Below, in pieces: positions 38,521 through 46,385 of a stretch of DNA of 50,981 nt. A model generated the notes under the pieces. It was not told the DNA's origin. It made no database searches and was given only the letters and a program-made list of their open reading frames with translations. The translations under genes and the position numbers were made by a program. Origin of the DNA: Chloroflexota bacterium (GTDB lineage: Bacteria; Chloroflexota; Anaerolineae; Anaerolineales; UBA4823); the NCBI GenBank assembly GCA_029557965.1, contig JAKQIM010000008.1, positions 1-50,981 of the forward strand, given 5' to 3'. Each line of letters starts with the position of its first letter. Within the stretch, counting starts at the first letter, position 1.

Positions 38521-39600
38521 ATGAAAAAGACCAACGAGTTTAGCCTGCCGCGTATCGGAGCCACGCAAATCAAGCTCCTGGAAAAACTCTCGAACGCTTG
38601 TGCCGTTGCCGGCGACGAGGGCGAGGTGCGCAAGATCGTGCTCGAGCAGATTGGCCCGCACGCTGACGAAGTCAATGTGGATGCCCTGGGCAACGTATTG
38701 GCCTACCACCGCGGCACAGGTGAAAAGCGCTTGCGGGTGATGGTAGCCGCCCATATGGATGAGGTCGGCTTCATGATCACCGCCGACGATGGCGATGGCT
38801 TTTATCGCTTCGATGTGGTGGGCGGCGTAGATGCCTACAAACTGGTGGGCAAGGCCGTTCTGATCGGTAAAGAGCATATCCCCGGTGTGATCGGCATCAA
38901 GCCCGTGCACTTGACCAACGCCGAAGAACGCAAACGCCCGGTTGAGCTGGAGGCCCTGCGCATTGATATTGGCCCGGCGGCGGGCAAGGTCAAGGTTGGC
39001 GACCGGGCCACCTTTGCCACCCGGTTTACCCAGTTGGGCCCCAGCCTGTGCGGCAAGGCCCTGGACGACCGCCTGGGGGTTGCTACCCTGATCGAGCTGT
39101 TGAAGAACGCCCCGCCCCACATCGACCTGCTGGCGGCCTTCACCGTGCAAGAAGAAAACGGCCTGCGTGGGGCACGCGTGGCATCCTTTGCCCTCATGCC
39201 AGACCTGGCCTTTGTGTTAGACGCCACCCCCGCGCACGACTTACCGACCTGGGATGGCTCAGAGAACGCGCGCTATAACTCTCGCCTGGGCATGGGCCCG
39301 GCCATTTACGTGGCCGATACCAGCGCCCTGCACGACCCGCGCCTGGTGCGCCACCTGATGGTCACGGCTGATACGTTTGGCATCCCCTACCAGATCCGAC
39401 AGCCGGGCGGCGGCGGCACAGATGCCGGTGCCATCCATAAGCAGCGCGCCGGCATCCCCAGCGTTTCCATCTCTGTCCCAACGCGCTACCTGCACAGCCC
39501 GGCAAGCATTGCCCGCCTGGCCGATTGGCAGAATGACCTGGCCCTGGTGCAGGCTGCCTTGCTGCGCCTGACCCCAGATTTATTGAAAGAAACACGCTAA
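38521..39600 (+). CDS. M42-family metallopeptidase, copy 2
   Basis: This 359-residue paralogue of the preceding gene has the full ligand set: VAAHMDEVGFMI, GKALDDRLGVATL, TVQEENGLRGA, VLDATPAHD and PTRYLHSPASIARL, with a Gly-rich GGGGTDAGAIH before the last ligand. The ATG follows the stop of copy 1 directly, so the two are translationally coupled. Substrate specificity probably differs from copies 1 and 3, since identity is moderate by eye. Confidence 0.93.
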   Translation: MKKTNEFSLPRIGATQIKLLEKLSNACAVAGDEGEVRKIVLEQIGPHADEVNVDALGNVLAYHRGTGEKRLRVMVAAHMDEVGFMITADDGDGFYRFDVVGGVDAYKLVGKAVLIGKEHIPGVIGIKPVHLTNAEERKRPVELEALRIDIGPAAGKVKVGDRATFATRFTQLGPSLCGKALDDRLGVATLIELLKNAPPHIDLLAAFTVQEENGLRGARVASFALMPDLAFVLDATPAHDLPTWDGSENARYNSRLGMGPAIYVADTSALHDPRLVRHLMVTADTFGIPYQIRQPGGGGTDAGAIHKQRAGIPSVSISVPTRYLHSPASIARLADWQNDLALVQAALLRLTPDLLKETR

Positions 39601-39680
39601 GCAGCCCCTTGCCGGGCGTTTTGTCACTGCTCGGCAAGCACCTACTCGTGATACAATCGTACCCGCATTCAGGAGTTGTT

Positions 39681-40679
39681 ATGAAAGCTCTTACCCAAAA
39701 ACTAGTTGAAACCTTCAGCCCCTCTGGTTACGAAGCTCAGATTCGTGCCGTGGTGCGCGCTGAGATTGAACCTTTTGCAGATGAGATCCAGGTCGACGCG
39801 CTGGGCAACCTGATCGCCCGCAAAGGCCAGCTCAAGCCGGGCGGCAGCAGGATCATGCTATCTGCACACATTGACGAGATCGGCGTGATCGCCACCCATA
39901 TCGACGAGAACGGCTTTGTACGCTTCACCACCATCGGCGGGGTGCGCCCGCACACGTGCCTGGGCGGGCGGGTACGCTTTATCAACGGCGTGCAAGGTGT
40001 GATTGGCGCCGAACGCCTGGATGACCTGTACAAGGTCCCCACTTTTGAACAGCTTTACATTGACGTGGGCCGCGACTCGCGCGATGGGCATCCGGTGCGG
40101 GTGGGTGATGTGGCCGGTTTCGACCGCCCCTTCGCCGACCTGGGCAAACGCATGGTGGCAAAATCGATGGATGATCGCATTGGGGCAGTGGTATTGATCG
40201 AGGCCATGCGCCAGATCAAGGACACGCCCCACGAGCTCTTCTTCGTCTTCAGCGTCCAGGAAGAGGTGGGCGTGCGCGGCGCCACCACTGCCGCCTTTGG
40301 CGTGGATCCAGACCTGGGACTGGCGGTAGATGTGACCGGCACAGGCGATACGCCCAAGGCCCGCAAGATGGAAGTCAGCCTGGGCAATGGCCCAGCCATC
40401 AAGGTGCGCGATGGCGGCATGCTCGCTGACCCGCGCGTGGTGGATTGGATGGTACAAACGGCTGAAAAGCAGCACCTGCCTTACCAGCTTGAGATCCTGG
40501 AAGGCGGCTCCACCGATGCGCGCGCCATCCAACTGACGCGCGCCGGGGTCCCGGCAGGCTGTCTCTCGATCCCCTGCCGCTACATCCATTCGCCGTCTGA
40601 AATGGTGGATACGCAGGATGTTGAGAACTCCATCCGCCTGATGGTGGCCTTGCTCAGCCAGCCCGTTGAATTGAAGTAG
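39681..40679 (+). CDS. M42-family metallopeptidase, copy 3
   Basis: This 332-residue protein is the most FrvX-like of the three. Ligand motifs are LSAHIDEIGVIA, AKSMDDRIGAVVL, SVQEEVGVRGATTAAFG, AVDVTGTGD and PCRYIHSPSEMVD. I chose ATG 39681, which gives MKALTQKLVETFSPSGYEAQ and has AGGAG five bases upstream. The 80-base gap before it holds a small hairpin (CTTGCCG/CGGCAAG) and a TACAAT box at 39652-39657, so it may be separately transcribed. A hairpin terminator follows. Confidence 0.94.
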   Translation: MKALTQKLVETFSPSGYEAQIRAVVRAEIEPFADEIQVDALGNLIARKGQLKPGGSRIMLSAHIDEIGVIATHIDENGFVRFTTIGGVRPHTCLGGRVRFINGVQGVIGAERLDDLYKVPTFEQLYIDVGRDSRDGHPVRVGDVAGFDRPFADLGKRMVAKSMDDRIGAVVLIEAMRQIKDTPHELFFVFSVQEEVGVRGATTAAFGVDPDLGLAVDVTGTGDTPKARKMEVSLGNGPAIKVRDGGMLADPRVVDWMVQTAEKQHLPYQLEILEGGSTDARAIQLTRAGVPAGCLSIPCRYIHSPSEMVDTQDVENSIRLMVALLSQPVELK

Positions 40680-40690
40680 TGGATTCTTGG

Positions 40691-40728
40691 GAGTGGGAGC
40701 AGGCTTTCACTGCTCCCACTCTAATTTT
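40691..40728 (+). terminator. Intrinsic terminator after M42 cluster
   Basis: A 12-bp stem (40691-40702 with 40710-40721, seven-base loop) is followed by TAATTTT. It ends only about 12 bases before the next ATG. Confidence 0.75.
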
Positions 40729-40732
40729 AACC

Positions 40733-42031
40733 ATGCATTCGAAACGCTTCTTCTTGATCTACCTCCTGGCGGCCGTGATATTGGTCAGTTGCGGGCCGGC
40801 CCAGCCGACCCCCGCCGCCACCGCAACACCCGCCGCCATCCAGGCCAGCCCCACCCCCACCGGAGCCGCCACCCAAGGACCAGGCGCAGAGGCAGCCAGC
40901 CCGCTGACGCTGAAGTTGTGGCTGCCGCCCGATTTCGACCCCAACAGCAACACCCAGGCCAGTGAACTGCTGCGCGCACAATTGGACACCTTTGCCGCCT
41001 CTCATCCCGATGTGCGCCTGGAGGTGCGCGTCAAGGCGTTGGAGGGGCCTGGAGGCCTGCTCGATTCGCTCTACGCAGCCAGCGCAGCCGCCCCCCTGGC
41101 CCTGCCAGATTTGATCGCCCTGCCGCGCCCCCTGCTCGAAGCCGCTGCCCTCAAGGGCCTGGTCTACTCATACGATGGCCTGACGGCGATCATGGATCAG
41201 GATGGCTGGTACAGTTATGCCCAACAACTGGCCCACCTGCAAAGCAGCATTTTTGGCCTGCCCTTTGCCGGAGATGCCCTGGTGTTGGTGTACCGCCCGG
41301 CCACGCTTGAAACGCCGCCCGGCAATTGGGCAGATGTGACCGCCCTGGGCAGCCCGCTGCTCTTCTCAGCCAGCGACCCCGAAGCGCTCTTTACCCTGGC
41401 ACTGTACCAATCTGCCGGAGGCCCGATCCAGGATGAACAAGGACGGCCCACCCTGGACCAAGAGACACTGGCACAGGTTTTTTCCTTCTACCGGCAGTCT
41501 GCCCAATCGGGGGTGATGCCCTATTGGCTGACCCAATATGAGACCGAAGAGCAAGTTTGGGCCGCCTTTGCCGATGGGCAAGCCTCGATGGCTGTGGCCT
41601 GGCTGGGGTATTACCTGAACCATGCTGGCACCCTGCCCGTGATCGCCACCGCCGCGCCAATCCCCACCGCAGATGGCACCCCCTATACCCTGGCAACCGG
41701 CTGGGTGTGGGCCCTGGCCAGCCCTGACCCCCTGCACCGCCAGGTAAGTGCAGAACTGGCCGAGCACCTGGTTGACCCGGCCTTCCTGGCGCAATGGACC
41801 CCCGCCGCAGGTTACCTGCCGGTGCACCAAACCACACCAGAAGGCTGGTCTGATGCTTCGCTGCGCAGCCTGACCGGGCGGGTGGCGCTCTCGGCACGCC
41901 TGACACCCTCGATAGACCTGCTCTCGGGCCTGGGTTCAGCCATGCGAACCGCAGTGGTGCAGGTTCTTAAACAACAAAGTGACGCAAACGTGGCGGCAGA
42001 AGCTGCCGCGGCGCAGTTAAACCAGCCCTAG
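40733..42031 (+). CDS. Sugar-type (family 1) solute-binding lipoprotein, orphan
   Basis: This 432-residue lipoprotein has the signal MHSKRFFLIYLLAAVILVSC, then an Ala/Thr/Pro linker. The body matches extracellular solute-binding family 1 proteins: ELLRAQLDTFAASHPDVRLE, GLPFAGDALVLVYRPATLE, WADVTALGSPLLFSASDPEA and a late GWVWALASPDPLHRQVSAEL. No permease or ATPase for a sugar importer is in the window. The ATG has no ribosome site and lies 12 bases after a terminator hairpin; TAATTT just upstream could be a -10 box. Confidence 0.85.
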   Translation: MHSKRFFLIYLLAAVILVSCGPAQPTPAATATPAAIQASPTPTGAATQGPGAEAASPLTLKLWLPPDFDPNSNTQASELLRAQLDTFAASHPDVRLEVRVKALEGPGGLLDSLYAASAAAPLALPDLIALPRPLLEAAALKGLVYSYDGLTAIMDQDGWYSYAQQLAHLQSSIFGLPFAGDALVLVYRPATLETPPGNWADVTALGSPLLFSASDPEALFTLALYQSAGGPIQDEQGRPTLDQETLAQVFSFYRQSAQSGVMPYWLTQYETEEQVWAAFADGQASMAVAWLGYYLNHAGTLPVIATAAPIPTADGTPYTLATGWVWALASPDPLHRQVSAELAEHLVDPAFLAQWTPAAGYLPVHQTTPEGWSDASLRSLTGRVALSARLTPSIDLLSGLGSAMRTAVVQVLKQQSDANVAAEAAAAQLNQP

Positions 42032-42070
42032 ACCTTACAGAACCCTAATCTAAAGCCAAGCTCAAAAAAC

Positions 42071-42100
42071 TTGACGAATTGGGGCATCAAATGTTATTAT
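42071..42100 (+). promoter_or_regulatory. Promoter of LysM-M23 gene
   Basis: TTGACG (42071-42076), an 18-base spacer and TATTAT (42095-42100) form a good sigma-70-type promoter about 35 bases before the ATG at 42137. Confidence 0.6.
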
Positions 42101-42136
42101 GAACAGACGGAGGCTTTGGCTTTCAGAGCTATAACC

Positions 42137-43366
42137 ATGTCATCAGATAAATATCTCGACGAATTTCCCGACGCCGAGGAAGATACCTTCCAACGTGAAC
42201 CCAGGGGGAAGGAAGAAAAAGAAAATCGGCTGGCTGTGCTTTGGGAAAGCATTACGCGCGCTGGCTTAAGTGAGACTGTTTTCCGCGCCGGCACAAACCT
42301 GCTGCTAATTGTTGTGGTGATTTTGGTGGTGGTGGCGATGCGCGCCTTCTCTCAGAACACCCAAAATACCAGCGGGGATGTGATCATCCAGCAGGCAGCC
42401 GTCTTGGCGGCCCCCCTGCCGACCGCCACCCCTCCGCCCGCCATGCCGGCACTGCCGCCCTTCTTCCAGGCGCAGCCTACGTACGCTTTTGGCATCCCAC
42501 GCCTGGCCTTACTGCACACCACCATTCCCACCCGCCCGCGCACCGAAGTTACCACCTACACGGTCGAAGAAGGCGACACCATCTTTGGTATCGCCGAGAA
42601 GTTTGGCCTTAATCCAGAGACGGTCTTGTGGAGCAACTATTACACCCTGGCTGACAACCCCCACAGCCTGCGCCCCGGGCAAGAGTTAAACATCCTGCCG
42701 CTCAACGGCACTTACCACCGCTGGTCTGAGGGCGAAGGGCTGAATGGCGTGGCGCGGGGCTACAATGTGACCCCCGAAGAGATCATCAATTGGCCTGCCA
42801 ACCACCTGGATGCTGAAGCACTTGGCGATTGGTCGCACCCCAATATCGAACCTGGCACCATGCTGGTGGTCCCTGGCGGGTCGCGCGAATTCATCACCTG
42901 GAGCGCCTCGCGCATCACACGCGATAACCCCGGTGTGGCCCGCGTCTATGGGCCCGGTTTTTGCGGCACCATCACAGATGGCGCAGTGGGCACAGGCTGG
43001 TTCGTTTGGCCGGCGAACAACCACTTCCTCTCAGGCTACGATTATTCGCCCAGCACCAACCACCGCGCGGTTGATGTTGACGGTGACATGGGCGACCCCA
43101 TCTATGCCGCCGATAACGGTGTGGTAGTTTACTCTGGCTGGAACGATCACGGCTACGGTTACATGGTGGTCATCGACCACGGCAACGGCTGGCAGACCCT
43201 CTATGCTCACATGAGCGCCATCAACGCCGGCTGCGGTGCCAGCGTCTACCAGGGCGGCGTGATCGGGGCCTTTGGCTCTACCGGCAACTCAACCGGCCCG
43301 CACCTGCACTTTGAAATGATGCACGATATTTACGGCAAGGTCAATCCCTGGGATTTCTTACCGTAG
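42137..43366 (+). CDS. LysM and M23 domain cell-wall peptidase
   Basis: This 409-residue protein has a charged cytoplasmic N-terminus (about 1-55) and one membrane segment (LLLIVVVILVVVAMRAF). A Pro-rich linker and a LysM domain follow (TYTVEEGDTIFGIAEKFGLN ... LRPGQELNILP), then a second LysM-like unit (GLNGVARGYNVTPEEIINWP) and a C-terminal M23 domain. Zinc ligands are in NHRAVDVDGDMG (His, Asp) and GPHLHFEMMH, and the catalytic His in TLYAHMSAIN. It should cleave peptidoglycan cross-bridges at the surface. No ribosome site lies near the ATG; a GGAGG 23 bases upstream is too far. Confidence 0.92.
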   Translation: MSSDKYLDEFPDAEEDTFQREPRGKEEKENRLAVLWESITRAGLSETVFRAGTNLLLIVVVILVVVAMRAFSQNTQNTSGDVIIQQAAVLAAPLPTATPPPAMPALPPFFQAQPTYAFGIPRLALLHTTIPTRPRTEVTTYTVEEGDTIFGIAEKFGLNPETVLWSNYYTLADNPHSLRPGQELNILPLNGTYHRWSEGEGLNGVARGYNVTPEEIINWPANHLDAEALGDWSHPNIEPGTMLVVPGGSREFITWSASRITRDNPGVARVYGPGFCGTITDGAVGTGWFVWPANNHFLSGYDYSPSTNHRAVDVDGDMGDPIYAADNGVVVYSGWNDHGYGYMVVIDHGNGWQTLYAHMSAINAGCGASVYQGGVIGAFGSTGNSTGPHLHFEMMHDIYGKVNPWDFLP

Positions 43367-43388
43367 TCCGATAGACTCTCAAGACAAA

Positions 43389-43429
43389 CATGATGCACTC
43401 CTGATTTAATCTTTCAGGAGTGCATCATG
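43389..43429 (+). terminator. Hairpin after LysM-M23 gene
   Basis: A perfect 16-bp stem (43389-43404 with 43414-43429, nine-base loop) lies 22 bases after the stop. It lacks a T run, so it may act as an mRNA 3' stabiliser or a weak terminator. Confidence 0.6.
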
Positions 43430-43451
43430 CTCTGTGCTCCCTTTCTCCTAT

Positions 43452-43490
43452 CCCCCCCTGCCCCCCTTTCCTCTCTGGAAAAGGGGGGGG
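43452..43490. repeat. C-run/G-run inverted repeat
   Basis: Runs of C (43452-43458, 43461-43466) followed by TTTCC pair with GGAAAAGGGGGGGG (43477-43490) across a TCTCT loop. No coding content. It looks like a low-complexity mobile-type intergenic unit, seen once here. Confidence 0.4.
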
Positions 43491-43494
43491 ATTT

Positions 43495-43544
43495 CGAAAA
43501 CGAAAGTGATGAGGGGCTTTGTCCCCTCATCACTTTCGTTTTCG
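43495..43544. terminator. Long perfect hairpin before nitroreductase gene
   Basis: A 22-bp perfect stem (43495-43516 with 43523-43544, loop CTTTGT) has A and T runs at its outer end, like a bidirectional terminator. Its outer arm nearly matches that of the terminator at 33785-33826. The 285 bases between the LysM-M23 gene and the nitroreductase contain only this, the two elements above, and about 100 bases with no feature I can name. Confidence 0.7.
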
Positions 43545-43651
43545 GTTACATCCCAGGGGTGGGTGGTTTTATGCATAACACAGCCGAAGAATAAATTCGG
43601 GATGTTAAGTTATCGATTAAGCACCCATCTGAATGCGTGAGGAGGTAAGCA

Positions 43652-44182
43652 ATGGAGTTCTTGGACGTACTCAATCAGCGCTGCGCGGTGCGCGGTTTCA
43701 CCACCCAGGCGATCGAGCCAGAGAAGCTGCAGCGCATCTTAGAGGCTGCCAGCCTGGCGCCCTCGGCAGGCAATCTGCAATCCTACGAGATCTACGTGGT
43801 GAGCGACGCCAAGAAACGCGATGGACTTTCTTGCGCCTCACTGGCCCAAGATTACATCTTGCAAACCCCGGTGGTGCTGGTTTTCTGCACTCACCCGGCG
43901 CGCGTAGAAAAGTATTTCTCGGCCCGGGGCACCTCACTCTACACGGTGCAAGATGCCACCATCGCCTGTGCCTTTGCCATGCTGGCAGCGGTTGACCTGG
44001 GCCTGGGCACGGTGTGGGTGGGCACCTTTGACGAAAAGGCTGTGCGCATCATCATCGGCGCCCCAGCCGACCAAACCCCTGTGGCACTCTTACCCCTCGG
44101 CTACCCCGATTACCAGCCTGATGAACGCATCCGCCGCCCCCTGGATGAGATGGTACATTGGGTGCCCGGCAAGCAAGGTTAA
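43652..44182 (+). CDS. Nitroreductase-family flavoprotein
   Basis: This 176-residue FMN-dependent oxidoreductase has the family opening LDVLNQRCAVRGFTTQAIEP and SLAPSAGNLQSYEIYVVSD (FMN phosphate site). AMLAAVDLGLGTVWVGTFDE and a late ALLPLGYPDYQPDERIRRPL complete the fold. It probably uses NAD(P)H; the substrate is unknown. GAGGAGG lies six bases before the ATG, one of the strongest ribosome sites in the window. Confidence 0.93.
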   Translation: MEFLDVLNQRCAVRGFTTQAIEPEKLQRILEAASLAPSAGNLQSYEIYVVSDAKKRDGLSCASLAQDYILQTPVVLVFCTHPARVEKYFSARGTSLYTVQDATIACAFAMLAAVDLGLGTVWVGTFDEKAVRIIIGAPADQTPVALLPLGYPDYQPDERIRRPLDEMVHWVPGKQG

Positions 44183-44219
44183 GACAACAGCAAAGCCTCA
44201 AGCAGCCCGGCGCGCTGTC

Positions 44220-45041
44220 TTACCGGGGCTGGCACTGCGGGCAAACGTAGCAGGCCCCGCCCAGGTAAGACAGCTTCTCAATATCGGTATGGCAAACCGG
44301 GCAGTGGTGGCCTACGGCCTTGCTGTCCATAATGCGTTCGTAGCCACCCGGCTGGTTGAACAGGTCGCGTTCTTCCTCGCGCCCATGCAAGGCAATCGCC
44401 GCCAGCATAACAGACTGGATGGCGTTGTGCAGCCGGGCGCGTTCTTCTGGCGCCAGGTTGGGGATCTTGCGGGCCGGGTGGATGCGAGCCTGGAAGAGGA
44501 TATCTTGCAGGTAGCTGTTGCCAATGCCATTGACATGTTGGCTGGTGACCAGGAAGCCCTTGATGCCCTTCTTGGTCTTATCGGGATAGGCCTCGAGCAT
44601 CTCATCGAAACGCTCGAAGGTGAAAGCCTCGCTCAGCGGCGGAATGCCCACCTCTTTATGCGGGCGCTCGCCAAAGTCAGCCTGCTCCAGCAGGTTGATG
44701 AATCCCCACATCTGCATCAGGTAGGTCATGGCGCTGCCATCGGCAAACTCAAAGCGCACGTGGTACTTCTCGGGCCCGGCTTGCCCAGCCGGGTGATAGA
44801 GCCAACGCCCGCCCATCTCGCCCATCCACAGCAGGTTGGCCTCGCCGATGCGCAGGTACATCGAGCGCCCATAACTGCTGGCGCCCTGCACCGTCTGCCC
44901 GGCTAACATACGCTGCATTTCATCCTCCGGGCGGTTGATCCACAAGAATTTGTGTACCAGCGGCCCGCGCTCAAAACGCCGGATGGTTTTGCCGGATAAA
45001 GTATCCTGCATCTGGTGAGAGATGGTGTAGGCTTCAGGCAT
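44220..45041 (-). CDS. Fpg/Nei-family DNA glycosylase-like protein
   Basis: This 273-residue protein has the family layout: MPEAYTISHQMQDTLSGKTI with the N-terminal Pro-Glu of the active site, an H2TH helix region (HVNGIGNSYLQDILFQARIH) with the conserved Asn, and a C-terminal zinc finger (CPVCHTDIEKLSYLGGACYV then CPQC). The beta-hairpin Lys of Fpg (usual RxKYL) appears to be Met (GRSMYLRI), so strand-nicking activity may differ. ATG 45041 leaves Pro as residue 2, as chemistry requires; an ATG three codons earlier has the better ribosome site. It is third in the operon with tldD and tldE. Confidence 0.85.
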   Translation of the reverse strand: MPEAYTISHQMQDTLSGKTIRRFERGPLVHKFLWINRPEDEMQRMLAGQTVQGASSYGRSMYLRIGEANLLWMGEMGGRWLYHPAGQAGPEKYHVRFEFADGSAMTYLMQMWGFINLLEQADFGERPHKEVGIPPLSEAFTFERFDEMLEAYPDKTKKGIKGFLVTSQHVNGIGNSYLQDILFQARIHPARKIPNLAPEERARLHNAIQSVMLAAIALHGREEERDLFNQPGGYERIMDSKAVGHHCPVCHTDIEKLSYLGGACYVCPQCQPR

Positions 45042-45086
45042 CTCAATCATTGCTTCCTCGCTCTCTTTGCCCGGCAATGCCGGGGG

Positions 45087-46385
45087 TCACTTGGCGGTGA
45101 CGCTCAACTTGCCAACTTGCACATATGGCATCAGCCCTGTGAGCGGGGCCCAGGGGCCGCTGACCCATTCGCGCTCTTTGCTGATGGCAACAATATCCTT
45201 GAGGGCTTCAAAAGCATTGCCAGCCAGCATCACATCCTTCACCCGCCCCACCAGCTTGCCATTCTCGATCTTATAACCCAAGAAGACATTGACCGAGAAT
45301 TCGCCGTTAATTGGATTGCCCTGGCCCAACCCCAAGAAATCGTGCACCAGCAGCCCCTGCTTGATGCCGCTGATCATCGACTCGTAAGGTGTGCTGCCGG
45401 CATCGATCACCAGGTTGGTCAGGCGGCGGGCCGAGCCGTGCCCGCTGGGGGCCACCCCCGCCCGCCCGGCTGTATCGCGGTCGTAGATGAAGCTGCGCAG
45501 CACACCTTTTTCAACCAGAGGCGTAACCTTGCGCGGCGTGCCTTCATCGTCAAAGGCACTGGTGCGGGGACCAAACTCCACAAAGGGGTCATCGACAATG
45601 TTCAGGCTGGGGCTGGCGATCTGCTGGCCCAGCTTATCGTGCAGGGGCGAGGCGCCCAAGTGCACGTTTTTGCCATCCACGGCCAGACCCAGCGAGAGCA
45701 GCAGGGCGATCAGGCCGCTGGGGGTAAAGATGACCGGCATCTCACCCGATCCAAGCGGGGCAATCTGCTCAGCCAGGCGGAAATATTCGATCGCCTGGGC
45801 GGCGATTTCTTCGGTATCTACAGCGCGCTTCTTTTGCCCAATGCCTTGCCCGGCAAAAAGGATATCGGTGCCGCGCACCAACTGCCCGGCCGCGCCCACC
45901 TCGAACTGGGTGTGGTCGGCGGCATAATTGGCGCCGCGCGAGTTGGCATATTCCACCTTGTACAAAGTCTTACTGACCGCCGCGCCTGCCAGGATCTCGG
46001 GGTTGTAGGATTTGATCATATCCATCATCTGCTGGCCCATGCGGATCATCTCGGGCTTTTCCAACGGCAGCAGGGCAGGGTCAAAGATCTTCACCGGTTC
46101 CAGCGCCTGGGCATCGGGCAGCTCAAAGTGCGCCGGGCTGCCAAATTCGGCCGCTTCGAGGGCACGGCTGACCACGCCTTCAATGTCATTCGGGTCTGTG
46201 GTGCTAGAAAAGCCCACTTTGCCATCTACGATGACCTTGACATCGATCTGGGTGCGCTGGGATGACTGAGCCGACTTGAGCCGGTCATTTTCAAAATCCA
46301 CGGCGCTGGTCTCCTGCGTCAGCATCACCGCCTGGACGGCCTGCGCCTTTTGTAAAGCTTTTTGGACGATTTGTTGGACGATCAT
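45087..46385 (-). CDS. tldE: TldE/PmbA-like metalloprotease partner
   Basis: This 432-residue protein is the non-catalytic half of the TldD/TldE protease. It has the shared fold (SAVDFENDRLKSAQSSQ near the start, VIFTPSGLIALLLSLGLAVD, and the C-terminal NGEFSVNVFLGYKIENGKLV) but no HExxxH. With TldD it would degrade unfolded peptides, as known for the microcin B17 and CcdA processing pair. ATG overlaps the TldD stop by four bases (46382-46385). Confidence 0.92.
   Translation of the reverse strand: MIVQQIVQKALQKAQAVQAVMLTQETSAVDFENDRLKSAQSSQRTQIDVKVIVDGKVGFSSTTDPNDIEGVVSRALEAAEFGSPAHFELPDAQALEPVKIFDPALLPLEKPEMIRMGQQMMDMIKSYNPEILAGAAVSKTLYKVEYANSRGANYAADHTQFEVGAAGQLVRGTDILFAGQGIGQKKRAVDTEEIAAQAIEYFRLAEQIAPLGSGEMPVIFTPSGLIALLLSLGLAVDGKNVHLGASPLHDKLGQQIASPSLNIVDDPFVEFGPRTSAFDDEGTPRKVTPLVEKGVLRSFIYDRDTAGRAGVAPSGHGSARRLTNLVIDAGSTPYESMISGIKQGLLVHDFLGLGQGNPINGEFSVNVFLGYKIENGKLVGRVKDVMLAGNAFEALKDIVAISKEREWVSGPWAPLTGLMPYVQVGKLSVTAK

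Noticed and set aside
45015-46265. 416-codon open frame opposite tldE
   Set aside because: It is an antisense shadow; the minus-strand gene is supported by family motifs and coupling to tldD.
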